64,000 nt of DNA, taken from contig NZ_JAFFJU010000002.1 in the NCBI RefSeq assembly GCF_016924655.1, positions 558,001 to 622,000 of the forward strand. The letters are read 5' to 3'. Both the position numbers and the translations under genes were made by a program. The notes beneath the pieces were generated by a model. It saw nothing but the letters and a program-made list of their open reading frames with translations. It made no database searches and was not told where the DNA came from. Every line of letters begins with the position of its first letter. Position 1 is the stretch's first letter. Source of the stretch: Sphingomonas arenae (lineage in GTDB: Bacteria > Pseudomonadota > Alphaproteobacteria > Sphingomonadales > Sphingomonadaceae). Positions 30,716 to 39,594 of this stretch are shown piece by piece.

Positions 30716-30883
30716 TCACGCCAAAAAAAGGCTGACGAACAGGAAGCCGGCGGCGAAGGTCGTGGCAAACAGTCGAAGATCATCGTTCAGCCCCGACGCC
30801 CGAAGCAGCTCCGCACGCGCCTCCGAACGGACTCGCCGGACGAGGGAGGAGTGAGTGAACGACAGGACTGCGGCACGGCTCAT
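30716..30883 (-). CDS. 55-residue small membrane protein
   Basis: ATG 30883 to TGA 30716. The first 38 residues are basic and polar (SLVRRVRSEARAELLRASG); the last 18 are hydrophobic (LFATTFAAGFLFVSLFLA). An AAGG lies upstream. It follows the EAL gene by 84 bp on the same strand and converges on the transporter. No known family; moderate support only. Confidence 0.45.
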   Translation of the reverse strand: MSRAAVLSFTHSSLVRRVRSEARAELLRASGLNDDLRLFATTFAAGFLFVSLFLA

Positions 30884-30967
30884 GGGACAACCTTAACGCG
30901 GTTTTTACCATGGCTGCAACGCGCTCAGCCGACGTCGGCTGCGGGCGTCCCGTCGCGGGACGGTTCG

Positions 30968-32599
30968 TCAGCTAGCGGCGCGGAGTCGCGGTGGCGAAGT
31001 CGGAGCTTCCAGTGGTCCAGCGAGGTTGCGGGTGAGCAGTTCGGCTGTTCGATCTGCGCTCGTGGCCTTTCCGAAATACCATCCCTGGCCGCGACGTGCT
31101 CCAAGGGCAAGGACAGCGGCGTGGGTGGGGGCGTCCTCGATTCCCTCCACCATCACGGGAACGCCGATGGCGGAACCCAAGGTCGTGACCGCCCGAACGA
31201 TCGCCGCGCTCTGACGCTCCGCCATGAGCGTGGTGACGAAGCTTCGATCCAGCTTGATCATGTCGAGTGGCAGGGAGCGCAGCTGCGAAAGGGACGAAAA
31301 GCCCGTTCCGAAATCGTCCAACGCGAGACTGATGCCGTGTCCCTTGAGGGCGGCGGCGATCGAGCGTGCAAGTTCCAGATCCGCGAACAGAGAACTTTCG
31401 GTGATCTCCACGATCAGCCGCTCCGCCGGGAAGCCCGCCTCCTCGAGCAGTCGCACGATCTTCTGGGTCAGGCAGGGATCACTCAACTGCGTAGGCGAGA
31501 TGTTCACGGAAATCGTCAGCTTCGCGTCCCAATCTCGTGCCGCGGCAAGAGCTGCGCCGATGACCTTTTCCGAGAGAAGGCCGATGAGCCCGATGTCCTC
31601 GGCGACCGGGATAAACACATCGGGACGGATCATCCCACGGGTCGGATGCTGCCACCGGGCGAGGACTTCAAAGCCGATGATCTCTCCGCTGCGGAGATCG
31701 ACCTGGGGTTCGAAGAAGGGAACGAACTGGTCGTGCTCGAGACCCAAGCGGAGAGCATGCTCCAGTTCGCTTCGGGCGATCAGCGCCTGCTCCATGCTGG
31801 CGTCGAACCAGACCGGCCGCGCCGAGCGAGCACTGCGGGCACGCTCCAGGGCGATGTCCGCTCGGCGAAGCAGGTCCGCAGGGCGGCTGTCCGACGCGGC
31901 AGGCTGCACCGCTATTCCGAGGAACGCGCCGACCTGTGCCAAAGTCCCGTCGATGTCGTAGCTGCGACCCAGAATACGGAGCAGCGCTTCTCCGGCCTGC
32001 TCCACCCGCTCGCGATTGTCGCAGTCGCAGGCGACTGCGACCGCGAACTCGTCACCGCTCAGCCGCGCGATGACGGCATCTGCCGGAAGTTCCTGCCGGA
32101 TGTGGGAGGCAAGGCGCCTCAGCAACTCGTCCCCAACATCGTAGCCATGCCGGTCGTTCACCGCCTTGAAGCGCTGCAATTGCACCGACAGAATGGCAAC
32201 ATGACGCCCCGCTGTGCTGATCTCTGCGTTCAGCTGCTGCAGCCCGTCAGCAAACCCTTTGCGATTGGCGAGACCGGTGAGGCTGTCCGTAGAAGCCATG
32301 ATGGCGGCACGGCGCTCTCCATCCGCCCTCAGCTCCGCTTCATGCTGAAGGTCCACGTAACGGCGCCATCCGAAGAGGATCAGGGCGACGTTGAGGATCA
32401 GGGCAGTCGCCGCAACCTTCATGCTGGTGCCGAAGCTGGCGCTGCGGCCCTCGGTTGCGATCTGCAGAAGCGAGCCGCCGTTCCAGATCAGCAGCATCAC
32501 GGCGGACACGAGGATCAGGACGACGAGAAGATCCCGCCGCGCAGCTTCTGTCCGACTGTTCGCGGAGATGAGGGTACGCACGATCAGAGCCACGCGCAC
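30968..32599 (-). CDS. EAL phosphodiesterase with degenerate GGDEF domain
   Basis: A 543-residue inner-membrane protein with two N-terminal membrane segments (about 23-41 and 60-77). The GGDEF domain (100-260) is degenerate: the signature is SGDEF (181-185) and the metal-binding LDxD position reads VQLQRFK, with Gln for the first Asp, so cyclase activity is doubtful. The EAL domain keeps EVLARW, NIS, EITES, DDFGTG, KLDRSF and EGIE, consistent with cyclic di-GMP hydrolysis. No periplasmic or PAS sensor is present. Confidence 0.93.
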   Translation of the reverse strand: MRVALIVRTLISANSRTEAARRDLLVVLILVSAVMLLIWNGGSLLQIATEGRSASFGTSMKVAATALILNVALILFGWRRYVDLQHEAELRADGERRAAIMASTDSLTGLANRKGFADGLQQLNAEISTAGRHVAILSVQLQRFKAVNDRHGYDVGDELLRRLASHIRQELPADAVIARLSGDEFAVAVACDCDNRERVEQAGEALLRILGRSYDIDGTLAQVGAFLGIAVQPAASDSRPADLLRRADIALERARSARSARPVWFDASMEQALIARSELEHALRLGLEHDQFVPFFEPQVDLRSGEIIGFEVLARWQHPTRGMIRPDVFIPVAEDIGLIGLLSEKVIGAALAAARDWDAKLTISVNISPTQLSDPCLTQKIVRLLEEAGFPAERLIVEITESSLFADLELARSIAAALKGHGISLALDDFGTGFSSLSQLRSLPLDMIKLDRSFVTTLMAERQSAAIVRAVTTLGSAIGVPVMVEGIEDAPTHAAVLALGARRGQGWYFGKATSADRTAELLTRNLAGPLEAPTSPPRLRAAS

Positions 32600-32692
32600 A
32601 GCTTAAGCGTGTGTCGTTAACAAATCGCTCCGCTTCGGAGTGTTCGGATGCGGTGTGCCCGGAAATCCGCCATCTCCCTGAAGGCGCCGGTC

Positions 32693-32778
32693 TGGTGCGG
32701 ACGGCGGGACTCGAACCCGCACGCCCAAGGGGCAGAAGATTTTAAGTCTCCAGCGTCTACCGGTTCCGCCACGTCCGC
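32693..32778 (-). tRNA. tRNA-Leu (anticodon UAA)
   Basis: On the minus strand it starts GCGGACGTGGCGGAACCGG at 32778 and ends CGTCCGC, discriminator A and encoded CCA at 32693. Acceptor arms GCGGACG/CGTCCGC pair fully; the anticodon loop CTTAAAA gives UAA, and a long variable arm follows, as in leucine tRNA. Confidence 0.97.
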
Positions 32779-32849
32779 ACCGCTCCCTCTTCGGGATGCG
32801 ATGCAGGTCGGTCAAGCGAAGTTGGCCGCTGCCGGCCGAACGGCCGCCC

Positions 32850-33146
32850 TTATTCTGCGGTGACCTCGCCCAGGTTCAGTCGCTCCCGCATTTCCTTGCC
32901 GGGCTTGAAATAAGGCACGCGCTTGGCGTCGACGTCCACGCTCTCGCCGGTCCGGGGATTTCGGCCGACGCGAGCATCGCGTTGACGCGTAGAGAAGGCG
33001 CCAAAGCCACGGAGTTCTACCCGCCCGCCGCTGGCCAGCTGCTCGGTGATGGAATCGAACAAGGCCGACACTACGCCCTCGACCTCACGTTGGGTGAGGT
33101 CGGGAAAGTCGCCGCAGAGCTTCTGAACCAGTTCCGACCGGATCAT
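32850..33146 (-). CDS. ihfB: Integration host factor subunit beta
   Basis: A 98-residue DNA-bending protein starting at ATG 33146 ([10 protein letters not shown]), with GGGGA upstream. [17 protein letters not shown] and [15 protein letters not shown] are the family core and beta-arm. The beta assignment rests on the LRGFGAFS form and the location just downstream of rpsA, where ihfB lies in many proteobacteria. Confidence 0.95.
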   Translation of the reverse strand: MIRSELVQKLCGDFPDLTQREVEGVVSALFDSITEQLASGGRVELRGFGAFSTRQRDARVGRNPRTGESVDVDAKRVPYFKPGKEMRERLNLGEVTAE

Positions 33147-33243
33147 TCGTTTGTCCCCGCAATTCGCAATCGCTGCGAGCGCCCCCCGGCGCCCTCCATG
33201 GAAGCTGTCACAGCTGCCCAGTACACGCAAGCGAGCAGGGCAG

Positions 33244-33280
33244 AAAAAACGGGCGCGGAGAAAGACTTCCCCACGCCCGT
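33244..33280 (-). terminator. Rho-independent terminator of rpsA
   Basis: On the minus strand ACGGGCG and CGCCCGT arms enclose 18 bases and are followed by TTTTTTC, 26 bases after the rpsA stop. Confidence 0.88.
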
Positions 33281-33305
33281 GTGCCTTTTCGATACGCTCC
33301 GACGC

Positions 33306-35012
33306 TTACTTCTTGGTCGCGTTCTTCAGCGCCTCGCCAAGGATGTCGCCCAGCGACGCGCCCGAGTCCGAGCTGCCGTACTGCGCAACAGCCTGCTTCT
33401 CCTCGGCGATCTGCATCGCCTTGATGGAGAAGGTCGGCTTCTTGGACCGATCGAAACCGGTGACCATGGCGTCAAACTTCTGCCCGACCTGGAAACGCTC
33501 CGGACGCTGCTCGTCGCGATCACGGCCCAGATCGGTGCGCTTGATGAAGCCGGTCGCCCCATCGTCGCCGACCTGAACCTCGAGACCGCCGTCGCGAACC
33601 TCGAGCACCGTCACGGTCACGACTTCGTTCTTGTTGACGCCGCCACCCGTGCTGCTGCCGACGGCCACGCCGCCACGCTCGAGCTGCTTCATGCCGAGGC
33701 TGATGCGCTCCTTTTCGACGTCCACGTCGAGCACGACCGCCTGCACTCGCTCACCCTTGCGGTGCAGCGCCAGCGCGTCCTCACCCGAGATGCCCCAGGC
33801 GATGTCCGACATGTGCACCATGCCATCGACGTCGCCGTCGAGGCCGATGAACAGCCCGAACTCGGTGGCATTCTTGACTTCGCCCTCGACCTGGCTGCCG
33901 ACCGGATGCTTCTCCGCGAAGTCGGCCCACGGGTTCGACTGCGCCTGCTTGAGGCCCAGGCTGATACGGCGCTTCTCGCCATCGACCTCGAGGATCTTGA
34001 CGTCGACTTCCTGGCTGGTGCTGACGATCTTGCCCGGGTGGACGTTCTTCTTGGTCCAGCTCATCTCGGACACGTGGACCAGGCCCTCGATGCCTGGCTC
34101 CAGCTCGACGAAGGCGCCGTATTCGGTGATGTTGGTCACGCGGCCGCGGAATACGCCGTCGATCGGATACTTGGCGGCGGCGCCCTCCCACGGATCGCTC
34201 TCGAGCTGCTTCATGCCGAGGCTGATACGCTGGGTCTCGCGGTTGATGCGGATGATCTGCACCTTCACCGTGTCACCGATGTTGAGCACCTCCGACGGGT
34301 GGTTGACGCGCTTGTAGCTGACGTCCGTGACGTGCAGCAGGCCGTCGATGCCGCCCAGGTCCACGAAGGCACCATAGTCGGTGATGTTCTTGACCACGCC
34401 GTCGATGACCTGGCCCTCGGCCAGGCTCTGAATGAGGCCGCTGCGCTGTTCGGCGCGGGTTTCTTCCAGGATAGCGCGGCGCGAGACGACGATGTTGCCC
34501 CGGCGGCGATCCATCTTCAGGATCTGGAACGGCTGCGGCAAGTCCATCAGCGGCTGCACGTCGCGAACCGGACGGATGTCCACCTGGCTGCCCGGCAGAA
34601 AGGCCACGGCACCGCCGAGGTCGACGGTGAAGCCGCCCTTCACGCGGCCAAAGATCACGCCCTCGACGCGGTTCCCGGCCTCGAATTCCTTCTCCAGCTT
34701 GTCCCACGCAGCCTCACGGCGGGCGCGGTCACGGCTGAGCATCGCCTCGCCCTGCGAGTTCTCGACCCGGTCGACGTAGACCTCGACCTTGTCGCCGACC
34801 TTCAGCTCTGCCTTCTGGCCCGGCGCTGCGAACTCGCGCAGCGGCACGCGGCCTTCGCTCTTCAGCCCGACGTCGATGACCGCCAGGTCGTTCTCGATCG
34901 CGGTGACGGTGCCTTCGACGACGCGGCCTTCAAAGGCCTCGTTCTCGCCGCCAAGCTGTTCATTGAGGAGCGCCGCGAAATCGTCGCGGGTGGGAAAAGC
35001 CGCCGTGGCCAT
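33306..35012 (-). CDS. rpsA: 30S ribosomal protein S1
   Basis: A 568-residue protein with six S1 RNA-binding repeats, visible as recurrent GAFVDLGG/GAFVELEPG, GLVHVSEM and KRISLGLKQ motifs. S1 brings mRNA to the 30S subunit. The start MATAAFPTRDDFAALL is normal. A strong hairpin lies in its leader (35046-35087), and a terminator follows. Confidence 0.98.
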   Translation of the reverse strand: MATAAFPTRDDFAALLNEQLGGENEAFEGRVVEGTVTAIENDLAVIDVGLKSEGRVPLREFAAPGQKAELKVGDKVEVYVDRVENSQGEAMLSRDRARREAAWDKLEKEFEAGNRVEGVIFGRVKGGFTVDLGGAVAFLPGSQVDIRPVRDVQPLMDLPQPFQILKMDRRRGNIVVSRRAILEETRAEQRSGLIQSLAEGQVIDGVVKNITDYGAFVDLGGIDGLLHVTDVSYKRVNHPSEVLNIGDTVKVQIIRINRETQRISLGMKQLESDPWEGAAAKYPIDGVFRGRVTNITEYGAFVELEPGIEGLVHVSEMSWTKKNVHPGKIVSTSQEVDVKILEVDGEKRRISLGLKQAQSNPWADFAEKHPVGSQVEGEVKNATEFGLFIGLDGDVDGMVHMSDIAWGISGEDALALHRKGERVQAVVLDVDVEKERISLGMKQLERGGVAVGSSTGGGVNKNEVVTVTVLEVRDGGLEVQVGDDGATGFIKRTDLGRDRDEQRPERFQVGQKFDAMVTGFDRSKKPTFSIKAMQIAEEKQAVAQYGSSDSGASLGDILGEALKNATKK

Positions 35013-35045
35013 ATAAAAGTGTGTCTCTCTACTTCAGTTTCGTTT

Positions 35046-35087
35046 GCCGCCAGCCGGACCACCATGGTCGGCTTACCCTCTGGCGGG
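35046..35087 (-). promoter_or_regulatory. Structured rpsA leader hairpin
   Basis: Outer arms CCGCCAG (35047-35053) and CTGGCGG (35080-35086) and inner arms GACCA (35057-35061) and TGGTC (35065-35069) form an extended hairpin about 35-75 bases upstream of the rpsA start. S1 genes are known to be autoregulated through leader structure in enterobacteria; whether this hairpin does so is inference. Confidence 0.45.
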
Positions 35088-35379
35088 CCTGGAAACCCAA
35101 TGCCGCCCCGCCGGCCCCATGCCGGTCGAGGCATCCGCGCGAACGAGGCTGCGGGCAGGTCCATTCCAGCGAAAAAAGCGCGTCGAGGACGGACCTCATG
35201 GGTCCGGAGCCTCACGCGCACCGCCGAAAGACGAGCTGCCCACGGGTTCCACCGCCCGCCGGACGCGCGGCCCTATAGTGCAGAAGCCCTTGAGCGGCAA
35301 GCGATAGGCACTTGTGCCGTATGCGTTACGGTTGCAGCATCACATAGATTAGCGATCAGGTCGAACGGGAGACCCCTTG
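35088..35379. other. Intergenic region upstream of rpsA and the lipase gene
   Basis: This should hold the rpsA and lipase promoters. I see no gene: the open frames crossing it lack ribosome sites and resemble no family. No clear -35/-10 pair stands out. Confidence 0.5.
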
Positions 35380-36489
35380 ATGCTGCGATCCGTAGCCGTT
35401 CTCGTCGCACTCGCCGCCAACACGCCAGCCCTGGCGCAGCAGGCCGGACAGCTTATCTCCGCCGAGCCTGTCGTGCAGACGCCCGGCGGCAGCCAGGCGT
35501 GGAAGATCCGCTACTGGACGACCACGACCGAGAGCAGGCCAATCCAGGTCACCGGAATGGTGGTCGCGCCCCGAGAAGCCATCCCGCCGCGCCCGCGCGA
35601 CGTGATCGCCTGGACTCACGGCACTTGGGGCGTGGTGGAGAAATGCGCACCGTCGCTCAGCCCGCGTTTCTTCGAGCTCACCCCGGCCGTGCCGGCAGTT
35701 GCTTCCGGCAAGGTGGTCGTCGCTCCGGATTACCCCGGCCTCGGCGCGGCCACGCCCCACCCCTATCTGGTCGGGAGAGCTACGGCACGCTCAACGCTGG
35801 ACGCGGTTCGGGCCGCGCAGCAGATCGCGGGCGCTGCCGCGGGACCTCGATTTGCGGTGTGGGGCGAGAGCCAGGGCGGGCACGCAGCGCTGTGGACGGG
35901 CCAGCGAGCGCGTGCATATGCGCCGGAGCTCGTGTTGGTTGGCATTGCTGCTGGCGCGCCAGTCACGGATCTTGCCGCCAACTTCCGTGCGGCGCGCAAC
36001 CCCAATGCCAAAGCATTCATGACCGCGCTGGCAACATACAGCTGGTCTCAGCATTACGGCATTCCCCTGGTGATCGGGCGGAGAGGTACGCCCGGCATCA
36101 TCCGCCGCATGGCGCAAAACTGCGTGGACAGCCTGATCTCGCCTAACCTTGGAACCATGCTCGGCATGCTGACCTTGCGCCGTGACCTCAAAGGCGTGGA
36201 CCTCGCGTCCACCCAGCCTTGGGCCCGGTACGTGCGCGCCAACAGCCTTGCTCCGCAGTCTCCGGTTCCGGTCCAGATCGCGCAAACGCGAGAGGACCCG
36301 CTCGTGTCCTCGGCCGTGACACGCCAGTACGCTGGCCAGCTGTGCCGCGCCGGCGTTCGGGTCGATTGGGTTGATCTCCCAGGCAAGGATCACGCGACGA
36401 CCGCCAAGCAGTCTGCATCCGCAACCCTTGCGTGGATCAACGACCGCTTCGCCGGTGCTCGCGCGCCGAGCGACTGTGGTCGCATCTAG
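35380..36489 (+). CDS. Secreted lipase/esterase, LIP family alpha/beta hydrolase
   Basis: A 369-residue exported hydrolase. Signal peptide 1-20 ends NTPALAQ. The nucleophile Ser164 is in GESQG, followed by Asp306 (REDP) and His338 (GKDHAT), as in secretory lipases of the LIP family; an early WTHGTWG gives the oxyanion loop. I start at ATG 35380 rather than the TTG one codon earlier. Confidence 0.85.
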   Translation: MLRSVAVLVALAANTPALAQQAGQLISAEPVVQTPGGSQAWKIRYWTTTTESRPIQVTGMVVAPREAIPPRPRDVIAWTHGTWGVVEKCAPSLSPRFFELTPAVPAVASGKVVVAPDYPGLGAATPHPYLVGRATARSTLDAVRAAQQIAGAAAGPRFAVWGESQGGHAALWTGQRARAYAPELVLVGIAAGAPVTDLAANFRAARNPNAKAFMTALATYSWSQHYGIPLVIGRRGTPGIIRRMAQNCVDSLISPNLGTMLGMLTLRRDLKGVDLASTQPWARYVRANSLAPQSPVPVQIAQTREDPLVSSAVTRQYAGQLCRAGVRVDWVDLPGKDHATTAKQSASATLAWINDRFAGARAPSDCGRI

Positions 36490-36506
36490 CCGAGAGAGGA
36501 CTCGAC

Positions 36507-36825
36507 GTGCGCTTGTCACTCGTCGCCGCCGGCGCAAGCCTGTGCCTCGCTGCGACCGCCGCATGCGCCTCGACCCCGGAGGCCTGGGCCCAGCTCAATC
36601 AGCGCGCCAACCGTGCGTGCGTGGCCATGTCCGGCTTCACCTACCCGCAGCTTCTCGCGGCAGCGGATCAGCTTAAGCGACACGATCCCGGTCGAGGCTC
36701 GCATGATCTGCGGGCGTGACAATGCGGGCCGATACAAGCGGTTGCTGTGCCTCTACGACCGGCGCACCGGCCGGGCCGAGGTCCAGGCGGCGCCCAACTG
36801 GAACGCCGCCACGACCCGTCCCTGA
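36507..36825 (+). pseudogene. Small lipoprotein gene with a +1 frameshift
   Basis: From GTG 36507 (GAGAGG upstream) a lipoprotein begins: signal with lipobox TAAC (Cys20), then CVAMSGFTYPQLLAAADQL. In this frame the protein soon ends at 36719. The +1 frame from 36676 continues it naturally (SDTIPVEARMICGRD, then GRYKRLLCLYDRRTGRAEVQ) to a stop at 36825. The change falls at CTT-A-AGC (36672-36678). This is one extra base, from mutation or sequencing error, or less likely recoding. Function unknown. Confidence 0.65.
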
Positions 36826-36828
36826 CGG

Positions 36829-37269
36829 TCAGGCGCGAGGCGCACCCCGACCTTCGCGAAGCTCGTCCCTGATCTCGCGGAGCAGGAGGATGTCCTCGGG
36901 CGGAGCCTCTTCTGCCGGACGCCGCCCCATCGCCCGGTTGGCGGCCTTGACCAGCAGGAAGATCACGAACGCGAGGATCAGGAACTTGATGACAGCCGTC
37001 AGGAAGGCGCCGTAACCCAGGATTGGGACGCCGGCCTTCTTGAGCGCGGCATAGTCGGTGAGGGAGCCCGTGTAACCGGCGGGCACCTCGCCCAATCGGA
37101 CGAAGTAGGACGAGAAATCGAGACCGCCGAGAACTTGACCTAGCACAGGCATGATCATGTCGTCCGTCAGCGAGCTGACGATCGCGCCGAATGCCGCACC
37201 TATGATCACGGCGACCGCCAGATCGATGACGTTGCCGCGGGCGACGAAGGTCCGGAATTCCTTGAGCAT
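36829..37269 (-). CDS. mscL: Large-conductance mechanosensitive channel
   Basis: A 146-residue membrane channel starting at ATG 37269 with GGGGAGG upstream. The N-terminus (MLKEFRTFVARGNVIDLAVAVIIG, in two parts) is the conserved gate helix; a second membrane helix is near 88-110; the C-terminal RREIRDELRE helix forms the cytoplasmic bundle. It releases solutes on osmotic downshock. Confidence 0.96.
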   Translation of the reverse strand: MLKEFRTFVARGNVIDLAVAVIIGAAFGAIVSSLTDDMIMPVLGQVLGGLDFSSYFVRLGEVPAGYTGSLTDYAALKKAGVPILGYGAFLTAVIKFLILAFVIFLLVKAANRAMGRRPAEEAPPEDILLLREIRDELREGRGAPRA

Positions 37270-37326
37270 GAGCCTCCCCATTCTGACCGCGCGAGAACAA
37301 CGCAACGGCTCGCGTGAGAGGTGAAG

Positions 37327-39594
37327 CTAACCTTCGATCCGGCTGAAGTCAGCTACCCGATGTACCGCATCGCGGAAGCGGGCGAGCAGGTTGAGGCGGC
37401 GGGCGCGGTCTTCCTTGTTGTCGGCGTTAACCGTGACCTTATCGAAGAAGGCGTCGATCGGCTGGCGGAGGGAGGCGAGCGCGGCCATTGCTGAACGGAA
37501 GTCCTCCTGCTCGATCGCGGCTTGGGCGTGTGGCTCGGCCTGGTCGAGCGCGGCGACCAGCGCACGTTCTTCCTCAGGAGCATCGGCCGGTGCGGCCGAA
37601 CCCTGCGCCATCTGGGCAATAGCCTGCGCCAGCTCCGGCGCTTCGTCGACCAGCACCAGAGGGTCTTCCTCGCCGGTCTGCGGCATCGCCTGCTCGCCGG
37701 GATCGCTCATGACGCGAGGCAGCGACCAGTTCTCCTTCTTGAGAATGTTTGCGGCGCGCTTGTAGCCGGCGAGGAGGTTGGCGCCGTCACCTGTGTTCAA
37801 GAATATCTGGAGCGCTTCCGCTCTACGCCGAACGCGCCAAAGGTCACCATCAAGGCGGCTATCGAGATTGGTCGACGCTTGGACCACGTCATAGCGGATA
37901 CCCTCATCACGCATCTGAACACCCAACCGATCGTGAAGAAAGTCTTCGACCTTCAATCCAGGACCGACAGTTCCGTCAGTGTGCCATGCCCTAGCAATTT
38001 CGCTGACGAGAGCTCGCACGTTCGCAGCCTCGACTAGCCTCAGGTACGCGAGGCCAGCCCGACGCAGGGCGAAAGGGTCTTTCGAGCCAGTAGGCAGAAG
38101 GCCCTCACGGAAGAATCCGAAAAGAGTATCTAACTTATCCGCCAGCGCCACCGCTGCCGTTACCGGCGCGGTGGGCACCTCGTCGCCTTGCCCGACCGGC
38201 TTGTAATGATCGCGGATGGCGTCCGCGACGGCCTTGGGCTCGCCCTGCGCCTCGGCGAGGTAGCCGCCGATGATGCCTTGCAGCTCCGGGAACTCGCCGA
38301 CCATGCCGGTGACGAGGTCAGCCTTGGCGAAGCGGGCAGCGCGTTCGGCTTGGCTGGCTACGTGCGCCACTTCCTCGTCATTCCCGCGAAGGCGGGGGTC
38401 CATCTCGGAACTGTCCGCCTGCACGACGGTAGCGAGATGGACCCCCGCCTTCGCGGGGGTGACGGTGATTATGCGTTGCTCCACGAGCCATCGCGCCAGC
38501 TTCGCTACGCGCTCGACCTTGTCCGCAACCGTGCCGAGCTTCTCGTGGAACACGATCTGCCCGAGCTTCTTCGCTTGGCTTTCCAGCGGAACCTTAAGGT
38601 CCTGCTCCCAGAAGAACCGCGCATCGCTGAGCCGCGCGGCCAGCACGCGGCGGTTACCCTCGACGATCGCGGCGCCGCCGTCGCTTGCCTCGATATTCGC
38701 CGTGCAGACGAACGCAGGCGCCAGCGCGCCGCTCGCGTCGGTGCAGGCAAAATACTTCTGGTTGGTGCGCATGGTGAGCACGATAACCTCGCGCGGCACA
38801 TCGAGGTAATCGGGGTCGAACCGGCCGAGCAGCGGCACCGGCCATTCGGTCAGCCCGGCATTCTCCGCCACCAGCCCCTCGTCCTCGACCAGCGCCAACC
38901 CCTCGGCCTCAGCCGCCGCCCGCGCCCCGTCACGGATGATTGCCGCGCGTTCGTCCTGATCGACGATGACGCGGCAGGCCTTCAGCTTCTCGGCATAGTC
39001 GCTCGCCCCGCCGAGCGTGATCGGCCCTGGATGATGGAAGCGATGCCCGACGGTCGTCGCGCCGCTGCCAATGCCGTCCACCTCGACCGGTACGATCTCC
39101 TCGCCCAGCAGCGCGACGATTCCGTGCAGCGGCCGCACCCAGCGGAGGCTCGCCGTGCTGGCCGACGCCGCGCCCCAGCGCATCGACTTGGGCCAGGGAA
39201 AGCCGCGCACGATCCGCTCGATCGCCGGCCCGAGCACCGCCGCCGTCGCCTGCCCCGGCTTGTCGACCACTGCGAACAGCACGCCGTCGCGCTCGACCAG
39301 CTGCTCCCGGCTGAGCCCGGTCTTGCGCAGGAAACCCTCCAGCGCCTGCGGCGGCGCGGAGGCACGCGGGCCCTTGATTTCCTCGGACTGCGCCGCCGTC
39401 GCCAGGGGCAGACCGCGCGCGATCAGCGCAAGCCGCCGCGGCGTTGCGAACGTCTCGATCGCCTCCGCTGCGAGCCCGACCTTGTCCAGCTCCTCCGCGA
39501 ACAGTCGCGCGAGGTCGTTGCGGGCCTTGGCCTGCATGCGCGCGGGGATCTCCTCGGAGAGGAGTTCGAGGAGGAAGTCAGCGGTGCCGCTCAC
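37327..39594 (-). CDS. glyS: Glycyl-tRNA synthetase beta subunit, with in-frame repeat insertion
   Basis: A 755-residue subunit (E. coli 689) starting at GTG 39594, which overlaps the glyQ stop as GTGA. The N-terminus [15 protein letters not shown], then [16 protein letters not shown] and [11 protein letters not shown] are family marks. Residues 378-406 are encoded exactly by an 87-bp palindromic element (38377-38463) and interrupt the region between [12 protein letters not shown] and [12 protein letters not shown]. The insert is in frame and without stops, probably in a surface loop, so the enzyme should remain functional. It aminoacylates tRNA-Gly with GlyQ. Confidence 0.96.
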   Translation of the reverse strand: MSGTADFLLELLSEEIPARMQAKARNDLARLFAEELDKVGLAAEAIETFATPRRLALIARGLPLATAAQSEEIKGPRASAPPQALEGFLRKTGLSREQLVERDGVLFAVVDKPGQATAAVLGPAIERIVRGFPWPKSMRWGAASASTASLRWVRPLHGIVALLGEEIVPVEVDGIGSGATTVGHRFHHPGPITLGGASDYAEKLKACRVIVDQDERAAIIRDGARAAAEAEGLALVEDEGLVAENAGLTEWPVPLLGRFDPDYLDVPREVIVLTMRTNQKYFACTDASGALAPAFVCTANIEASDGGAAIVEGNRRVLAARLSDARFFWEQDLKVPLESQAKKLGQIVFHEKLGTVADKVERVAKLARWLVEQRIITVTPAKAGVHLATVVQADSSEMDPRLRGNDEEVAHVASQAERAARFAKADLVTGMVGEFPELQGIIGGYLAEAQGEPKAVADAIRDHYKPVGQGDEVPTAPVTAAVALADKLDTLFGFFREGLLPTGSKDPFALRRAGLAYLRLVEAANVRALVSEIARAWHTDGTVGPGLKVEDFLHDRLGVQMRDEGIRYDVVQASTNLDSRLDGDLWRVRRRAEALQIFLNTGDGANLLAGYKRAANILKKENWSLPRVMSDPGEQAMPQTGEEDPLVLVDEAPELAQAIAQMAQGSAAPADAPEEERALVAALDQAEPHAQAAIEQEDFRSAMAALASLRQPIDAFFDKVTVNADNKEDRARRLNLLARFRDAVHRVADFSRIEG
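38377..38463. repeat. 87-bp palindromic repeat inserted in glyS
   Basis: Arms of 31 bp (38377-38407 and 38433-38463) match as inverted repeats with two mismatches; the loop is 25 bp. The core reads CCGCGAAGGCGGGGGTCCAT. In the glyS frame it is translated as [10 protein letters not shown]...[10 protein letters not shown], a phrase typical of dispersed palindromic repeats in alphaproteobacteria. A related 87-bp element lies at 49590-49676. Confidence 0.92.

Noticed and set aside
32796-36146. A plus-strand open frame of more than 1,100 codons
   Set aside because: It lies antisense to ihfB and rpsA and crosses the lipase gene in another frame. Its composition is the mirror of GC-rich codons and it has no family likeness; the minus-strand ribosomal protein S1 is certain.
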